Positions 26,200-40,100 of a stretch of DNA of 64,000 nt are shown piece by piece. Where the stretch lies: contig JAQFVV010000449.1 of NCBI GenBank assembly GCA_028023455.1, forward strand, positions 501,988 through 565,987. Reading direction: 5' to 3'. The notes beneath the pieces were generated by a model, which did no database searches, was not told the origin of the DNA, and saw nothing but the letters and a program-made list of their open reading frames with translations. Position numbers and translations under genes: made by a program. This DNA comes from Epiperipatus broadwayi. Its lineage: Eukaryota; Onychophora; Udeonychophora; Euonychophora; Peripatidae. Each line of letters opens with the position of its first letter. Position 1 is the first letter of the stretch.

Positions 26200-26398
26200 A
26201 AAAAAAACATACTGTTTTATCATTTTTTTGAGGGACTGCGACTGATTGAACGACCATAAACACACTTGACATTGGAAAAAATGTGTATTATTACCCCTCC
26301 CCCTTTTTTTTAATGTGTCAAAGCGTCGACCAGGAAGCGAATCACGGGACAACTGCTTGTAAAGCTGCTGTGCTAACCACTCGATCACCAACGCGTTT
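26200..26398 (-). mobile_element. tRNA-derived SINE (family 2), minus-strand copy
   Basis: On the minus strand: GCGTTGGTGATCGAGTGG, TTAGCACAGCAGC, box-B-like GTGATTCGCTTCC, then GACGCTTTGACACATT and an A-rich stretch. Homologous to the copy about 500 bp to the left but inverted, so the two could fold together. The 64-codon ORF across it is incidental. Confidence 0.7.
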
Positions 26399-28690
26399 TC
26401 ACTCCATTATTAACTTTATATAGACTTGTCTAATTATCAAAAGCTATTGTTTCATTTATCAAGATAAATTACTATAAATTTAAAGTATTGGCTTTATTTA
26501 CAAAGACCTACAATTTCTAGGTAATATCACAATCTTTATTCATAAGATATCAAATTTATTTTATCTGTGATATAGATTTTACTTTGTATAAAAAAGAAAT
26601 GATATCAAATAATAAACAATCTTAAACTAACATGCTTCCTTTCACGCATTCTCTATAAATATACATCACTGAAAAAATAAACTCACTATATTAATTGCAA
26701 CGAATTACTGCAACATTAGAGAAATATAAATGGATCACAAATCACATTTTCACTAAACTATTTTCTCCAAAAGCATATATAAATAAAAGTGCTTTTGCAT
26801 TTTATATATTTTTGCTTATGTCTATAATTTATTTAAGTAATAAAGATCTGAATTATGTTGTGTTTTTATAGGTATTATCTATTTGTCTTATTTACCTATC
26901 TATTACCTATTTATCTATCTACCTACCTATATATCTATCTATCAACCGTTCTAAATATCTATCTAATATCTATCTATTTACCATATACATATATGTTAAA
27001 AACATCCATGTATAAAACATATAGGTGTGCAATAAGGAGGACTGTGTACTTACAGGATAATGGAATATATAAAATTATAAACAAAAAAGCTAATCTTAAC
27101 TTATTTATTTTATTTTTTTTAGGATTTAAAATGAAATATAATAAATATATGATCCATCCATTTTTATTTATAAAATGTTTTTGATAGCAATAATTTACAT
27201 CATGTCAGTTTAAATTATATGTTCTTTGATTCTGGTATACATGCTATTATTTTCCAAATTATCAATGATCAAATTATCCACTTGGTGATCTTAAACTTAA
27301 GAGCTCTGAATGATGTAGTTATCGACCATGTGCCTAACATATAAAGTAGCCTTTGTTAGGATTCACTTTATTTTCAGGTCTTTAATATTAAAATAAAAGT
27401 ATAAGATAAGTTTGTAACTGAATGGCTATTTAAAATCCAATATCTTTCCCTCATTATTTGGTTGATAATACCATCTGGTGTTTAGACATTTTATTCTTAA
27501 TTTATTCTATGTGATTTTTTAATACACACTGTTTTGTTTTTTAACTTATTACATTTTTCCTTTCATTTTATTAGTATATTCTCTATTTCTTTACTGATTT
27601 TTTTAAAAATATTTATTAAAATTCTATTATTTTAAAGAATCTTTTGCTTTTCATAACTAGACTTAATATTTTCTTGAGAATATGTGACATTTTAATTGAT
27701 GTTGTTATTGTATGAAAAATGTTATTTCCTGTTTTTTATTACTTTATATTGATAATATATTGTATATATTCTTAATAAATTCAATGATGCTATTTTGTTT
27801 TAGTAAATGGGTCATTTTTTTTGTTGTTATTGAAATAACATTCATGTAACTATATGGGAAATATTTAATATTTTTGAAATTTTTATTTTCTTTAACATCC
27901 TTTAAAATTTCACAATAAGATTTTTTTTTTTTTGCAATTACTAACTATAATTTTTTTATATATTCAATTAATTAATATTTCATAAATTTCACAAGCACAG
28001 TGTTTTAGATTGTAATGGTGCTTGTGAGAAAAGAATGATTACTTTCTAAAATTTATTATTCGATTATTATAAATTAATCATTTTAAATTGTTTTCATATC
28101 TCTAATTTCCAGCATAAATTTACTATAAAATATATTATTGAATTGCTTTGTTTAAGATATTTATATAACTGCTTTTAACTATACATATACTATGTAAATA
28201 TTATACTACTTTAGATTCAAATCTGGAATTATTATATTCCTAAATAAATACTTTATTTATTCTTTCAATTGATAAACGATTATTGATAATACAGCATAAT
28301 ATAAAATAATATGCCCTTTGTGACTTTTTACTTTTAATTTTCTTAACAAACAGTGTATTAAATTGTATATCATAATAAAGTTAATATTTTTATTAAAAAC
28401 TCAGATAGATTAAAATAAGTAGTATTAAAGTCATTTATTAATTTTGCACTTTACTGCCTACATTTAATAAGTAATACATAATAATGAATAAACAAGTAAT
28501 AAATTATTTCCTGTGTGTATGCAGGTATATATGCATTTTTGTCTACACAATTAAAGCCAATTTTAAATTATAAGTATTAAAAATATATAATTTTTATATA
28601 TAATTATTTCAATAGATAGTTAAATATACAAAATTAACAAAGTGTATGTCACACTTGAATGAGAAGCTATAAAGATACACAGAAATTATT
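26399..28690. other. AT-rich sequence with a (TCTA)n-like tract; no gene
   Basis: 26868-26990 is an imperfect CTAT tetranucleotide microsatellite. T-rich sequence at 27.5-28.0 kb has the look of a very old minus-strand RTE fragment but cannot be aligned with confidence. Confidence 0.4.
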
Positions 28691-28693
28691 ACA

Positions 28694-28740
28694 CGCTAAG
28701 CGCTTTCGAGGTCTTTTGCCTCATATTCATAGCGGTACTG
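28694..28740 (-). ncRNA. Hammerhead-like / PLE terminal motif
   Basis: On the minus strand: GCTATGAATATGAGGC, AAAA, then GACCTCGAAAGCGCTTAGCG. GAGG pairs with CCTC and is followed directly by GAAAGCGC, as in the stem II-GAAA part of a hammerhead. The CUGANGA part is only approximately present. GC is about 48% in an AT-rich setting. Confidence 0.3.
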
Positions 28741-28744
28741 TGAG

Positions 28745-30375
28745 TTAAAATATATGTATTTTATTGAAATTATAATTTTAAAAGAAATATTTTAAGTGGA
28801 AAATTTGTTGCAGTATTATATTTATTATTAGATTACTGTTTATTTATTTAAAAATTGAAAGACATTTCCAGTTCATTGAGCACTGCTGTATATAGAATAA
28901 CTCTATATTGAGATAAATTTGGACTCTTCATAACAAAGATTGTCGAAGTGAGTGAAGATATGGAATTGGTACTTATAGTAGCATCATCAATGTATTGTCA
29001 TCTCATAAAGGATATATAAAAGCCTGTTTTTGAGATTGAACACTCTCTCTTATTCTATCACTTTAATAAGAAAAAAATTCAAAGTGTATTATATAAAATT
29101 TGATAGTTAATTTGCAGTTTGATAAGAGATAGCTAAATTTAAAAAAATGTTTGCTCCAAAAGACATTGTCTTTTGAGAGATCTTGGAATAAAATTGTCCC
29201 AAAGTACATGACATTAAAGTTTGAAAAAATTGAAATTTTCTCTGTATTACAAAAATATATGTTTGCCATAAATAAATAAAAAAGAATATGAAGTGAAATA
29301 TATAATATTTTGAATTACCAAATGCTTAATTTTCAAAGCAAAAAAAAATGATAAAATAGTGTTTATTTTCATATAAAAATAACTATTAAGATTATAAAAA
29401 ATTACTATGGGATATATTTTGTTAAAATGCTTACTTCATTAATTGGATAAAATTCTATTTTTGAACAATGTTTTTGGAACCTAGAGGAACTTCAGATATA
29501 TTTGTTTAAATGATTATTGTCTTGGGTCAAGATTACTAAGAAGTATCAAGATGTGTGACCTATAATTTTGTGTAATATATTATTATTATTTATTATTATT
29601 GTGTTTAGATTAATAAATGTGTCTAACTGTTTAATCCATGAAAAGAATATTCCACAATTCATGGACGTGTTTACCAGGTCATATTGTACCAGTCGATAAA
29701 CCCACCACCTAAACCGCAAGTCGGATCCAAACTCAGTTGGTTCAAACTGAATTCAAACCCAACTCACCAGCTCAGATTAGTAGAAATCTAAATCGACAAC
29801 ACAGTGTTATGCCCCAAGAAACTAGCTCAATGGTTGGTGAGGATTAGAGACCCCTGAACTGACATTAATATCTGATAATAAACTGACTAAAAATAATTTT
29901 AAATCGAATCATATGTATTTGTTCGGGTTTCCAACACAAACAGCGAGTTTTAACATTAAAATAATTATGAAAGAATTAAGAACTAAGAAACCAAGTGTGT
30001 TTAGAAAATATTTAATAATAATAATTTGTTTTGCTTGAATTTTAAATAAAGATTAAATTAATTAATTCTAGTCCTTAAACAAAGTTTATAATTATAATAC
30101 AAGTGGCGGTCTTATTATATGCCAATGAATATTACGCAATATTTGAAAGTCTATGTCTATGCTCACAACAAGAAATAAAAGGCAGATAAAGGTATTCATT
30201 AGTAAAGGGAATTATTACTCTAATTTTATACGAAAGAATGTGATATTTATTTTCACATTCGCAACTCCATTCATGAAGAGCAAGATACGTATTTTAGGGC
30301 ATAACTTTAATCTTTATTGAAAAACTTATTTAATTAAATATAACTGATAATTTGTTCGACTTTAATTGAAATCAC
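28745..30375. other. AT-rich sequence, no gene seen
   Basis: A GC-richer patch at 29.64-29.90 kb contains box-B-like strings (minus strand GGGTTTGAATTC) and may be an unclassified SINE relic. The rest is plain A/T-rich DNA. Confidence 0.35.
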
Positions 30376-30379
30376 TTTG

Positions 30380-30735
30380 TCATGAAGTACGAGCATCAGA
30401 GCGGGCTTTACCAGAACAGAGAGGCAACAGTGCTGATGAATTATGAGCTAGAAAATGAAAGATAATCGCTGGTCAGTAGTTTAAGTCTCATGGCGGCTTG
30501 TCTTTCACAAGTCTTACTGTCTTTTGAGATGTGGAACATGAGGCAAACCAGGACGAGTCATAACTATGAGCCCTTTGTGTTCCAATTATAACATGAACAG
30601 GGGAAGAGGTGCTTTCTTCCTCAATTATTTGAAATAACAGAGATATTACTACTGACAAGCATGCGAAACGAATGATAGCCTTACGCCAGCAACATTGAAG
30701 ATAATGACTGGACAGTCATCATTTGAAAAATAAAA
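30380..30735 (+). other. GC-richer island, possible terminal exon and 3' UTR
   Basis: About 350 bp at roughly 42% GC in DNA of about 25% GC. One plus-strand frame reads YEHQSGLYQNREATVLMNYE and stops at about 30466. An ATAAAA string near 30730 could end a 3' UTR. The acceptor-like GTCATGAAG upstream has a weak pyrimidine tract. No family recognised. Confidence 0.2.
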
Positions 30736-31228
30736 CCCATGTAGAATGCTCTACATGATGACTTGATCAAATGAATTAAAGTCAAATGAGATTTCAAGTA
30801 AAACTATTTTAAAGTATTTGTAAATCATATTAATTATGCCCCAATCATCGTGCCCTTCCTGAATCTTAATAGAAAATAACTAAGTTGAATTAGAATATAT
30901 TTATTTGATTCCTTTACTGGCCCTTTTGCAAAAAAACATTTTAAGATTATATATGAATAAATAAGTAAATATTAGTGAAATGAGAAAATAGCGGTGCATA
31001 GATTAGAGATGGAGCTAATAATTTATTATTAGCTAATAATAAAATAACAACCATTTAATAATTTCTTTCGACTCGATGATTGATCAAACTGTATAAATCT
31101 AGTTCTAATGGGTGAGAATTAACTATCAGAATTTAATCTTATAGTACTTGTATAAGGCAAAGGAAATGAGGAAGATCATCGAGTCAAAGGATTATTGGCA
31201 TATAATTAAAAATAGCAACATTAATAAA

Positions 31229-31230
<2 letters not shown>

Positions 31231-31278
<48 letters not shown>

Positions 31279-31284
31279 TATAAT
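31231..31284. repeat. (TA)n microsatellite
   Basis: A TA array with two small AATATA interruptions at its right end. Confidence 0.9.
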
Positions 31285-31696
31285 ATAATAAATGAACCGC
31301 CAAGTAAGAAAAGAGAAAGTTTTAAGACTAGAGGTTGAGAGAACTATGATATAAATTTACAGTAGCATGAATAAAAGGTTTTATAAAGATTGTTACATTA
31401 AAGAATAAAAGAGCTCTAAAAAAGAGGGTAAAGTAAAGTCCGAAACTGGTCAGAAGGTTTAAGGTTCATTTGGAAACATATTACCCATTTCTTCCAGGGC
31501 TGGTTCTTATTTTACACATCCAGGTTGGTAAAAAAATGTAGGCACGCATTCGGTCGATTACTTGAATAGCATTTTATTTGATTTTGTCAGCATGATTTGT
31601 CTGGAAAGAATTTAGCAGCTTCATTGAAGATTTCAGGGAACTTCAGGAAATGTAGCCAGATTCCTGATGATTTAGCCTTTCACCATGAATGAAACA

Positions 31697-31882
31697 CTAT
31701 TTAAACTTATCATTTTTAAATACATAGAGTTCACTGTACTCTTCCTCCAAACTTTTCAGAGCTATATATCTGTCCTCTGATGCCTTCAGGCTAGCGCTTC
31801 TTTCATTATCAATGTTTTTAGATTTACTGGTTGTTTTTAGATACATTCCTTCCATAAGGCTTTCAAATTCATTAACTTGAAT
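31697..31882 (-). CDS. Short open segment with heptad-like pattern (unrecognised)
   Basis: 61 codons are open on the minus strand, ending at TAG (31697-31699). The peptide includes NEFESLMEGMYLKT and YIALKSLEEEYSEL, charged and helix-prone, with leucines spaced like a short coiled coil. Composition and codon variety look more like former coding sequence than random A/T DNA. It may be an exon or a transposon fragment. No convincing splice pair is visible; a perfect 30-bp palindrome overlaps its 5' end. Confidence 0.25.
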   Translation of the reverse strand: MQVNEFESLMEGMYLKTTSKSKNIDNERSASLKASEDRYIALKSLEEEYSELYVFKNDKFK

Positions 31883-31908
31883 TCATTTTCTAATTAGAAA
31901 ATGAATTC
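31879..31908. repeat. Perfect 30-bp palindrome
   Basis: GAATTCATTTTCTAA is followed directly by its exact reverse complement with no spacer. Confidence 0.9.
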
Positions 31909-33015
31909 TTAAAATCAGAAAATGATTTTAATTAGGAAATCCTTATCTTTTTTCTAATTAATAAAACTTTAACTGTTGTTTTTGGAAAGGGAAAATCTGA
32001 AAGCTTATCGAAAGAATGTAGCTTTTAATCAATAAAATTTTAACAAATTATTTAAAAATAAAATCAAGCATTCCCAACGCAATGAAACTTTTAAACAATT
32101 ATATATATCTAAATATTTACAAATATATATGCACAATCCATGTAGTTATAATATATAAATTCATGAATAATTCTATCATGAATTTATTAATAGAATTGGA
32201 CAATTTAAATCTGAAACTAATTAATTTTAATACACATTTATGAAATAAGTTATTCATTATTGAAATTAGCGTGAATTGAATGTATAAAGCCCCATTGCAT
32301 CGGAAATTTAAGGTTAGTACTAGGGTTTGAAGTGGGCTTATGGCTAGATGTCATGAAGCTAGGATCGAACTCAGATCCGACTGCTTCAATATGTTTTATT
32401 ATATATAATCATTTATTTATATATCTGTTTAATGCAGAATGTCTATTTTTTATATTATGTAAATAAGTTGGACAAAAAGAAAATTAGATCTTTTAAAAAA
32501 AATAAAAATCTTAAATATCCTTCTTAATATTAATTTTTATATAAGATTTTACAATATATTTTATATGTTTTGTTATTTTATATAGGTTTTTAAAGCAGTA
32601 TATTTTGAATAGATATAAATTAGTTATATTTATGATAACATATATATTCGTGTACATTTATAGAATATAAGTTTGTGATTAAATTGGTCATTTTTTTATT
32701 TATGACCATAAAAGAGTAAGGAACAAACACACTTAGTTATTTTTTTAAAATATATTTTAAAAGAGTTATTTTTTTTACTTATATAGATAAATATTTTCTT
32801 TTTGGTTTATTAGCCTATTATCTTTAGCATTATTTCATAGATACATAAAATTTTTAAATTATTTTAGCCATTCATCAAGTTTTATTTTAATAATTATATA
32901 TATTTTTATGCTAATATTTTTTAAATTAATTTTGAATCTTGTAATTATTTTTAGTTTATTGATCACATTATAATTTTACATTTGTATATATATATATATA
33001 TATATATATAATATG

Positions 33016-33048
<33 letters not shown>

Positions 33049-33370
33049 CTTATTGTAACATTATATATCTTAATAATTTATATTATTTTAATAGTTATTC
33101 TTATTTACATTTTATTGATTACAAATATCTTAATAAACATTGATTGGTTAAGTTACTATATTTATTTATTCTAAACTGATAAATAAGCATTCAACATTAT
33201 TAATTTTTACAATTTATATTCTTTTAATATTATTTTATAAATATTTAATGTTAGTACAATGTCTATTTTAATTAGAGTATAATACAATTATTAACTGAAA
33301 TAACTATTCAGCTATTTTATACTATTAAAAAATTAGTATTCAAATAGAAGGGGTTATTTAGTAAATTAAT
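31909..33370. other. AT-rich sequence with (TA)n; no gene
   Basis: 32985-33048 is an interrupted (TA)n/(TG) array. A GC-richer patch at 32.29-32.39 kb has a box-B-like GTTCGATCC on the minus strand, perhaps a SINE end. Confidence 0.4.
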
Positions 33371-33379
33371 TAGAATATG

Positions 33380-34010
33380 TTCAATTATAGCTATTCTCTT
33401 GCAATTCTATTTCATTCAACTGATACACATAACCACACACATGCAAAAAAAGATACATGATTTTCAATCTATGTATTTCATGCAGAACCAGCTTTCATAA
33501 TTTGGGCCAGATCATAATCTTCCACACAATATATACTATCACTGCTCAGTTTACTAAGATACCAATTTCTCAAATTTTAATGAACAGACTTCAATGATCT
33601 CAGCCTTCCAACTATTCAACATTGAAATTTTGATGATGGAAAACTCAAAGCTCTTATTGGATTTTTATATTGTAGTCATAACCATGCACACCTTATATTA
33701 CTCTAACCATTCATATAATCAGATCATTACATATTCATATAAATAAATAGGAAAAATATGGGCTGAATTTATACTAAGATGTAATCTATTTCCCAAAAAA
33801 TATGTAATTCTAAGGCATTGTAATTTTTTTATATTGATGGTTCTTGTATATACTTAGGATTTTTCAGTCTGTTTAACTTTCACTCCATCTCAAGTAACTT
33901 ATAAATATACATGAGGACACACATGTGAAAATGATACATGATTGACAATATACATATTTTTTGCCAAACCAGCAGATGGTTAAATAGTTGGAAGAGTAAA
34001 AAGAACTGTG
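33380..34010 (-). mobile_element. SINE-like tandem pair (same family as 17.4-18.1 kb)
   Basis: Contains the family strings ACACATAACCACACACATGC, GCAGAACCAGC, GGGCCAGATCATAATC and GAACAGACTTCAATG, then a second start about 460 bp later with ACACACATGTGAAAATGATAC and CCAAACCAGC. The second unit stops in the same part of the body as the truncated unit at 18 kb. Confidence 0.55.
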
Positions 34011-34029
34011 GAATTGCTATATTAATATA

Positions 34030-34040
34030 AACTAAGCTCC

Positions 34041-34084
<44 letters not shown>

Positions 34085-34095
34085 GGAGCTTAGTT
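34030..34095. repeat. Perfect palindrome with a (TA)n core
   Basis: AACTAAGCTCCATTT (34030-34044) and its exact reverse complement (34081-34095) flank (TA)18. The whole is self-complementary and prone to cruciform formation. Confidence 0.9.
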
Positions 34096-34098
34096 ATA

Positions 34099-34148
<50 letters not shown>
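34096..34148. repeat. (TA)n microsatellite
   Basis: TA array lying between two inverted repeats. Confidence 0.9.
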
Positions 34149-34151
<3 letters not shown>

Positions 34152-34260
34152 GATAAAACTGTATTATTTTGCATTACAATCCGATATTTCGATGGACTAG
34201 CAATCACCTGTCTGTCGAAATATCAGATTGTAATGCAAAATAATACACAGTTTTATCCCA
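34149..34260. repeat. Inverted repeat, ~45-nt arms, 22-nt loop
   Basis: Arms 34149-34192 and 34215-34260 (TGGGATAAAACTG... against ...CAGTTTTATCCCA) match almost perfectly. The loop TGGACTAGCAATCACCTG ends in TCTG. (TA)n arrays adjoin both sides. The layout resembles the 24.8-kb fold-back, with TCGAAATATC at the loop-proximal ends. Confidence 0.85.
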
Positions 34261-34297
34261 AAATAATAATTTATCTACATCATACAACAACCATGAA

Positions 34298-34404
<107 letters not shown>

Positions 34405-34414
34405 TACATTTGTA

Positions 34415-35045
34415 TACTGAACTTAATGAAATTAAAAGGATTTAAACTCAGACTTTCAACCTTTTTACAGCTATTCACTCCAACTTATACAACCAATACA
34501 CATGACCACATACATGTGAGAATGATAAATGATTTTCAATGTATGTATTTCATGCTAAACCAGCACTTATCACTTAGCCCAGATCACTATCTTTCACACA
34601 TATATCTAATCAGTGTTCAGAGTATGTTAAGTTAGCAATTCTTCGAACCCTGATAGTCAGGCTTCAATTCTCTCTACCCTACAACTCTTCAAACATCCAT
34701 GATGAAACAGTCAAAGTCTTTGTTGACACAATTAAGTCATTCTGACCCCTCACATATAAAACTTTAATATGTCCACTTAAATATACATTAGAGGGTTGGG
34801 CAGAACACAGGCTCAATATGTACTACTTAAATACAAGTATGTTGTCTATACTGAATGTAATGTAATGAGAAGGGATTTGAACTCATGCATTCAAGCTCTT
34901 TATAGATATCAACTCCATTTTATACAATCAATGCCCATAACCATTTACATGTAAAAAAATAAATGAGTCCCAATAAATGTATTTTATGCTGAACCAGCAC
35001 TCGTCAATTTGTCCAATGTGTGTGTGCATGTATAATATATATATG
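34415..35045 (-). mobile_element. SINE-like tandem pair, third instance
   Basis: Module starts GGATTTAAACTCAGA (34439) and GGATTTGAACTCATGC (34875) are 436 bp apart. They are minus-strand box B sequences in antisense. Family strings ACACATGACCACATACATG, TGCTAAACCAGCAC and TTAGCCCAGATCAC are present; the second module is again truncated, just after GTCAATTTGTCC. Confidence 0.6.
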
Positions 35046-35149
35046 CCTTTTTTATTTATCTCATTTAATCCAAATCTTTTTGAAACTCTTTTATTTTTTT
35101 TAAAAGACTGAATTCAGTTAATTTTTACATTCATTAAAAAAGAATCATT

Positions 35150-35465
35150 TAAGCTTAAACTTATGCCAGCTATTTTTATTTATTTTTTAATATTTCTAAG
35201 TTTTAATCTTTCTAGTTTTGCAATAACATGAATATTGCATTATATTTTCTGTTTATTGCGTTACAAATAATATTATATCTTCATCAAAATCAAATTTAGA
35301 TCTTCTATTCTTTTACTTGCATGGTTACATGTCTATCTACGTTTATAATTTTTCTTAAGAAAAACTTATAATATAGTTTATTATTTCTCTATAAATTTCA
35401 CAAGACTATATCTCATATAATTTCTGCACATTCTAATTTAATTACTACACTTTTAACTTTGATGT
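35150..35465 (-). pseudogene. Decayed RTE-type LINE, endonuclease-end fragment
   Basis: The plus text ACTTATAATATAGTTTATT...TTCACAAGACTATATCTCAT aligns with 43.40-43.47 kb of the better copy (antisense of its RNERGHRLVEF region). TATTTTCTGTTTATTGCG...TTATATCTTC aligns with 43.32-43.36 kb. No frame is open. It may extend to about 36.6 kb, but I cannot align that part. Confidence 0.5.
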
Positions 35466-37244
35466 ATTTACTCATTTCTTTTATTTTATTGCACTTAATT
35501 TTAGTTTGATTTTTTAAATATATTCCAAATATTTTTTTTCTCTTTTTTTGTCAAAAAAAAGCAACCTTTTTTTGTTATAACCACGATTATCTATATTTGG
35601 TCTCATCAAGTAACATAAATAAGTAATATAGTTACTTTCTCTTGTATAATATCTTCCTTTCCAATGACAGCACTCTTATTTATATAGAATTATATTTCAC
35701 TTATATTTCTGATATTTTTTTTTTTAAATAAAATTTAAACTCATTTTTAAATTAATTGCTAAAAAAACTTAAAACTTCTATAGAATATAAGTCTCTAAGT
35801 ATAAAACTATTCAAATAACATGTGCCTTATAAAACAGAATTCCAACAACCCTTTCATATTTTTTTATAAAGTCACTAATGTGCATTTTTCAAATATAGTT
35901 TATCTAAGAAAATTAAATATTTATATTTGGAGAAATACTTTATTGTTAAGGGGTCTAATCTTTTTTTATTCATCATCTAAATTATGAACTGTTTATCATG
36001 TTTGTCACAATGCTTTATATTAAAATATTTGAAGAAAATTATCCCAAAATGACTGCTAAATAGTCAAAACTGGCAAAAACTTTACGAAAAACTTTGAGAA
36101 AAGGGCTTGAAGGATGTGCATAATTTAGAATTTTATATAATACTTTTCTTAAATATACAAAATCTATAGCATTTCAACAAGACATATAAATGGTTTTTCA
36201 AATGTGTGTTTTAACAGCTGAACAAATTCCTATTTATATTTTTATCCAATAATTCTAAAATTTATTTTTCTCATGAAAAACTTTCTTTTGAATTACAAGA
36301 AACATTTGAATGTAATTTTTACTTTGTTTTCTATTAAACTCCAGAATTCTTTTTATCTTTTTAATAAATTAATTAATATTAAATTTTATTAACTCAAATA
36401 TATCACAAATTTCACTCACATAAGAATTGCAAAAAAATTGATTTGTTTTGAAAAGCTCTATGTTCAACATTCCTATGTAAAATTTATATTTAATATATTA
36501 CAAAACAAATTAGAAAAGATCTATCTCCAATAGCTAAACCCTAGTTAAATTTTGATGTAAACTGCTTACTATACAACACCAATATTAAAACAAATTTTTC
36601 TTTGAGGTATATAATCATTATTACTCATGGATTAAATATATTTTTTTAGTTCTATTATCTATAATTCAAATGTCTGCAGAAAATACATTTTTTATAATGA
36701 TGTTTTTTTTTTCTCTTTTTTCCCCCCTTTTTATAGAGACTTTAATAATAACATGAATTGTAAATTGTGCATTAATGTTTAACAAATATAAGATTGTTTT
36801 ATTTTTAAAAAAATAAAGAATTTTTCATGCTTATTAAGTCCCTGCTGATTTTGATAATCCAAAGACATCACATCCATCTCTCTCACTATATTACTCAGGT
36901 GCTGCTTTCTTTCAGAACACTTATAAATAAGAATTTTCTTAATAATAAATGTAAACTTCTCATTACTGGTTTTTAAATGATAAGAATTTTCACATATCTA
37001 CTTGCATGATAAACATAACTTTAAGTTCTATATAAATTAAAATTTTATTATATATTATATGGTTAAAAAAATCAAATATTAAAAAGATGATATTCCATTG
37101 TAAATATTTTTCACTCTGCCATACTTATCTATGCATATGATGTTAAAATATTGAAAGTGCTTTTTACCATAGATTTATGCTATTGCAAATATATTTTCAA
37201 AGTTTAATTCAAATAGTTCTTCTTTACATATTTTAATTATCACT
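35466..37244. other. T-rich sequence, no gene seen
   Basis: A/T-rich with many T runs. It may include more of the neighbouring RTE relic. No ORF. Confidence 0.4.
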
Positions 37245-38779
<1,535 letters not shown>

Positions 38780-38780
<1 letters not shown>

Positions 38781-40100
38781 AAATAGTTCACAAAAAAATT
38801 AATAATGATATAAGAATATACAACTATGAACTGGTAGGAAAAGTTTAAGAAGAGAATAAAGATCTCAAAATTGTGAAAGTAGAAAAAAGTTTTTGCAATA
38901 AGCAGAACAGATGAAATTATTTTTAACATGAAAAATGTGGTAGAGTTCTAGAGAAAACTATATAATACAAAAAAGTAAACTATGCCCTATTATTACATTT
39001 GTTTAATTGCTCACAACTTTAAAAGAATAAATGAAACATGTAATTTTAATCTATGAACAAGAAAAAAGCTCTAGGATGTTCTGAAATTATAATTGATAAT
39101 TTTTTTAAAAAAGAAGACGAAGAAACAGAAATATTTCTGGATAATTTATATACCAAATGGCTAAATAATAAAAAAATTTTACATATCAGAAGAATGTAGT
39201 TGTAATATTGGTATTTGAAAAGGTCAGAAAAAAGATATTAGAAATTGAAAACCTAAAATTTCTATTTGTTCTATACAAAATCTTCACTAAAATAATTTCA
39301 ATTTGTCTGCATAAAACTTTGCATTTTAAACAACTCAAACAACAGACTCAATTTAAAAGTAGGTTTAGACATTGGATATCTAAATATAGTTAGACATTAA
39401 AGAAGTACAAATAAATATATGTTGTCATTATCCTTTGGAATTGAATATTATAAAAGTCACTTGATTCTATACACTTTCTTACAGTGATTAAATTTGCATC
39501 TTGAAGATGTTGACCTGCATATTGACTCATTGTAAAAATTATTTATCAAAACACAACAAACATGATTAAATTATATATTCATACTAAAATGATTAACATT
39601 AATAATAATGTACAACAGAATGACTTCATAATTACAAATCAATTTTACAGTAACTTCATTAGAAGTATTTTGTACATTAAAATGAAAAGCTAATGAACAA
39701 AAAAAATGTAGATTACTTAAGTCATCTGTATTTTGCAAATAATGTGGTTTTATTTCAAATAAGGAAATGTTTGAAGTATTATCAGATGAAAGTAAAAAAG
39801 TAAGACTAAAGATAAATATTATAAAGACTAAAGTAATGTTTAACAGACTTTTTTAGAAAATAAAATTTGGTAATCATGAATTATAAATGAACCACTACAA
39901 ATATCTTGGTCATATCATTAATAAGTGAAAACATAATTGATGAAACTAATCGTAAAATTAAACTATGATGGAGTACTTTTCGTAAAAATAATATGAAAGG
40001 AAAATATGTCTAGATGTTTGAAAATAAAAATTTTTAAGACATATTTTACCAGTTCTTATTTATATGCCCATGATTTAAACACTTTTTACACTTTCATGGA
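38780..40100 (+). pseudogene. Decayed RTE-type LINE (plus strand)
   Basis: Although every frame is broken, the order of fragments follows the better copy at 41.1-43.5 kb: YNYELVG (against YNCELVKKA); KKALGCSEIIID (against [13 protein letters not shown]); KFLFVLYKIFTKIIS then FKSRFRHW at 39.21-39.39 kb (against [10 protein letters not shown] and FKSGFSTMD); VDYLSHLYFANN at about 39.71 kb (against GDYLSHLDFADD, both catalytic Asp changed to Asn); LSDESKKVRLKIN; and PVLIYMPMI* near 40.06 kb (against the LTYGYETWTLN region). Loss of both catalytic aspartates and the stops make it inactive. The 3' tail is not seen. Confidence 0.75.

Noticed and set aside
26868-26990. CRISPR-like repeat array
   Set aside because: It is an imperfect CTAT tetranucleotide microsatellite without spacers; the DNA is eukaryotic.
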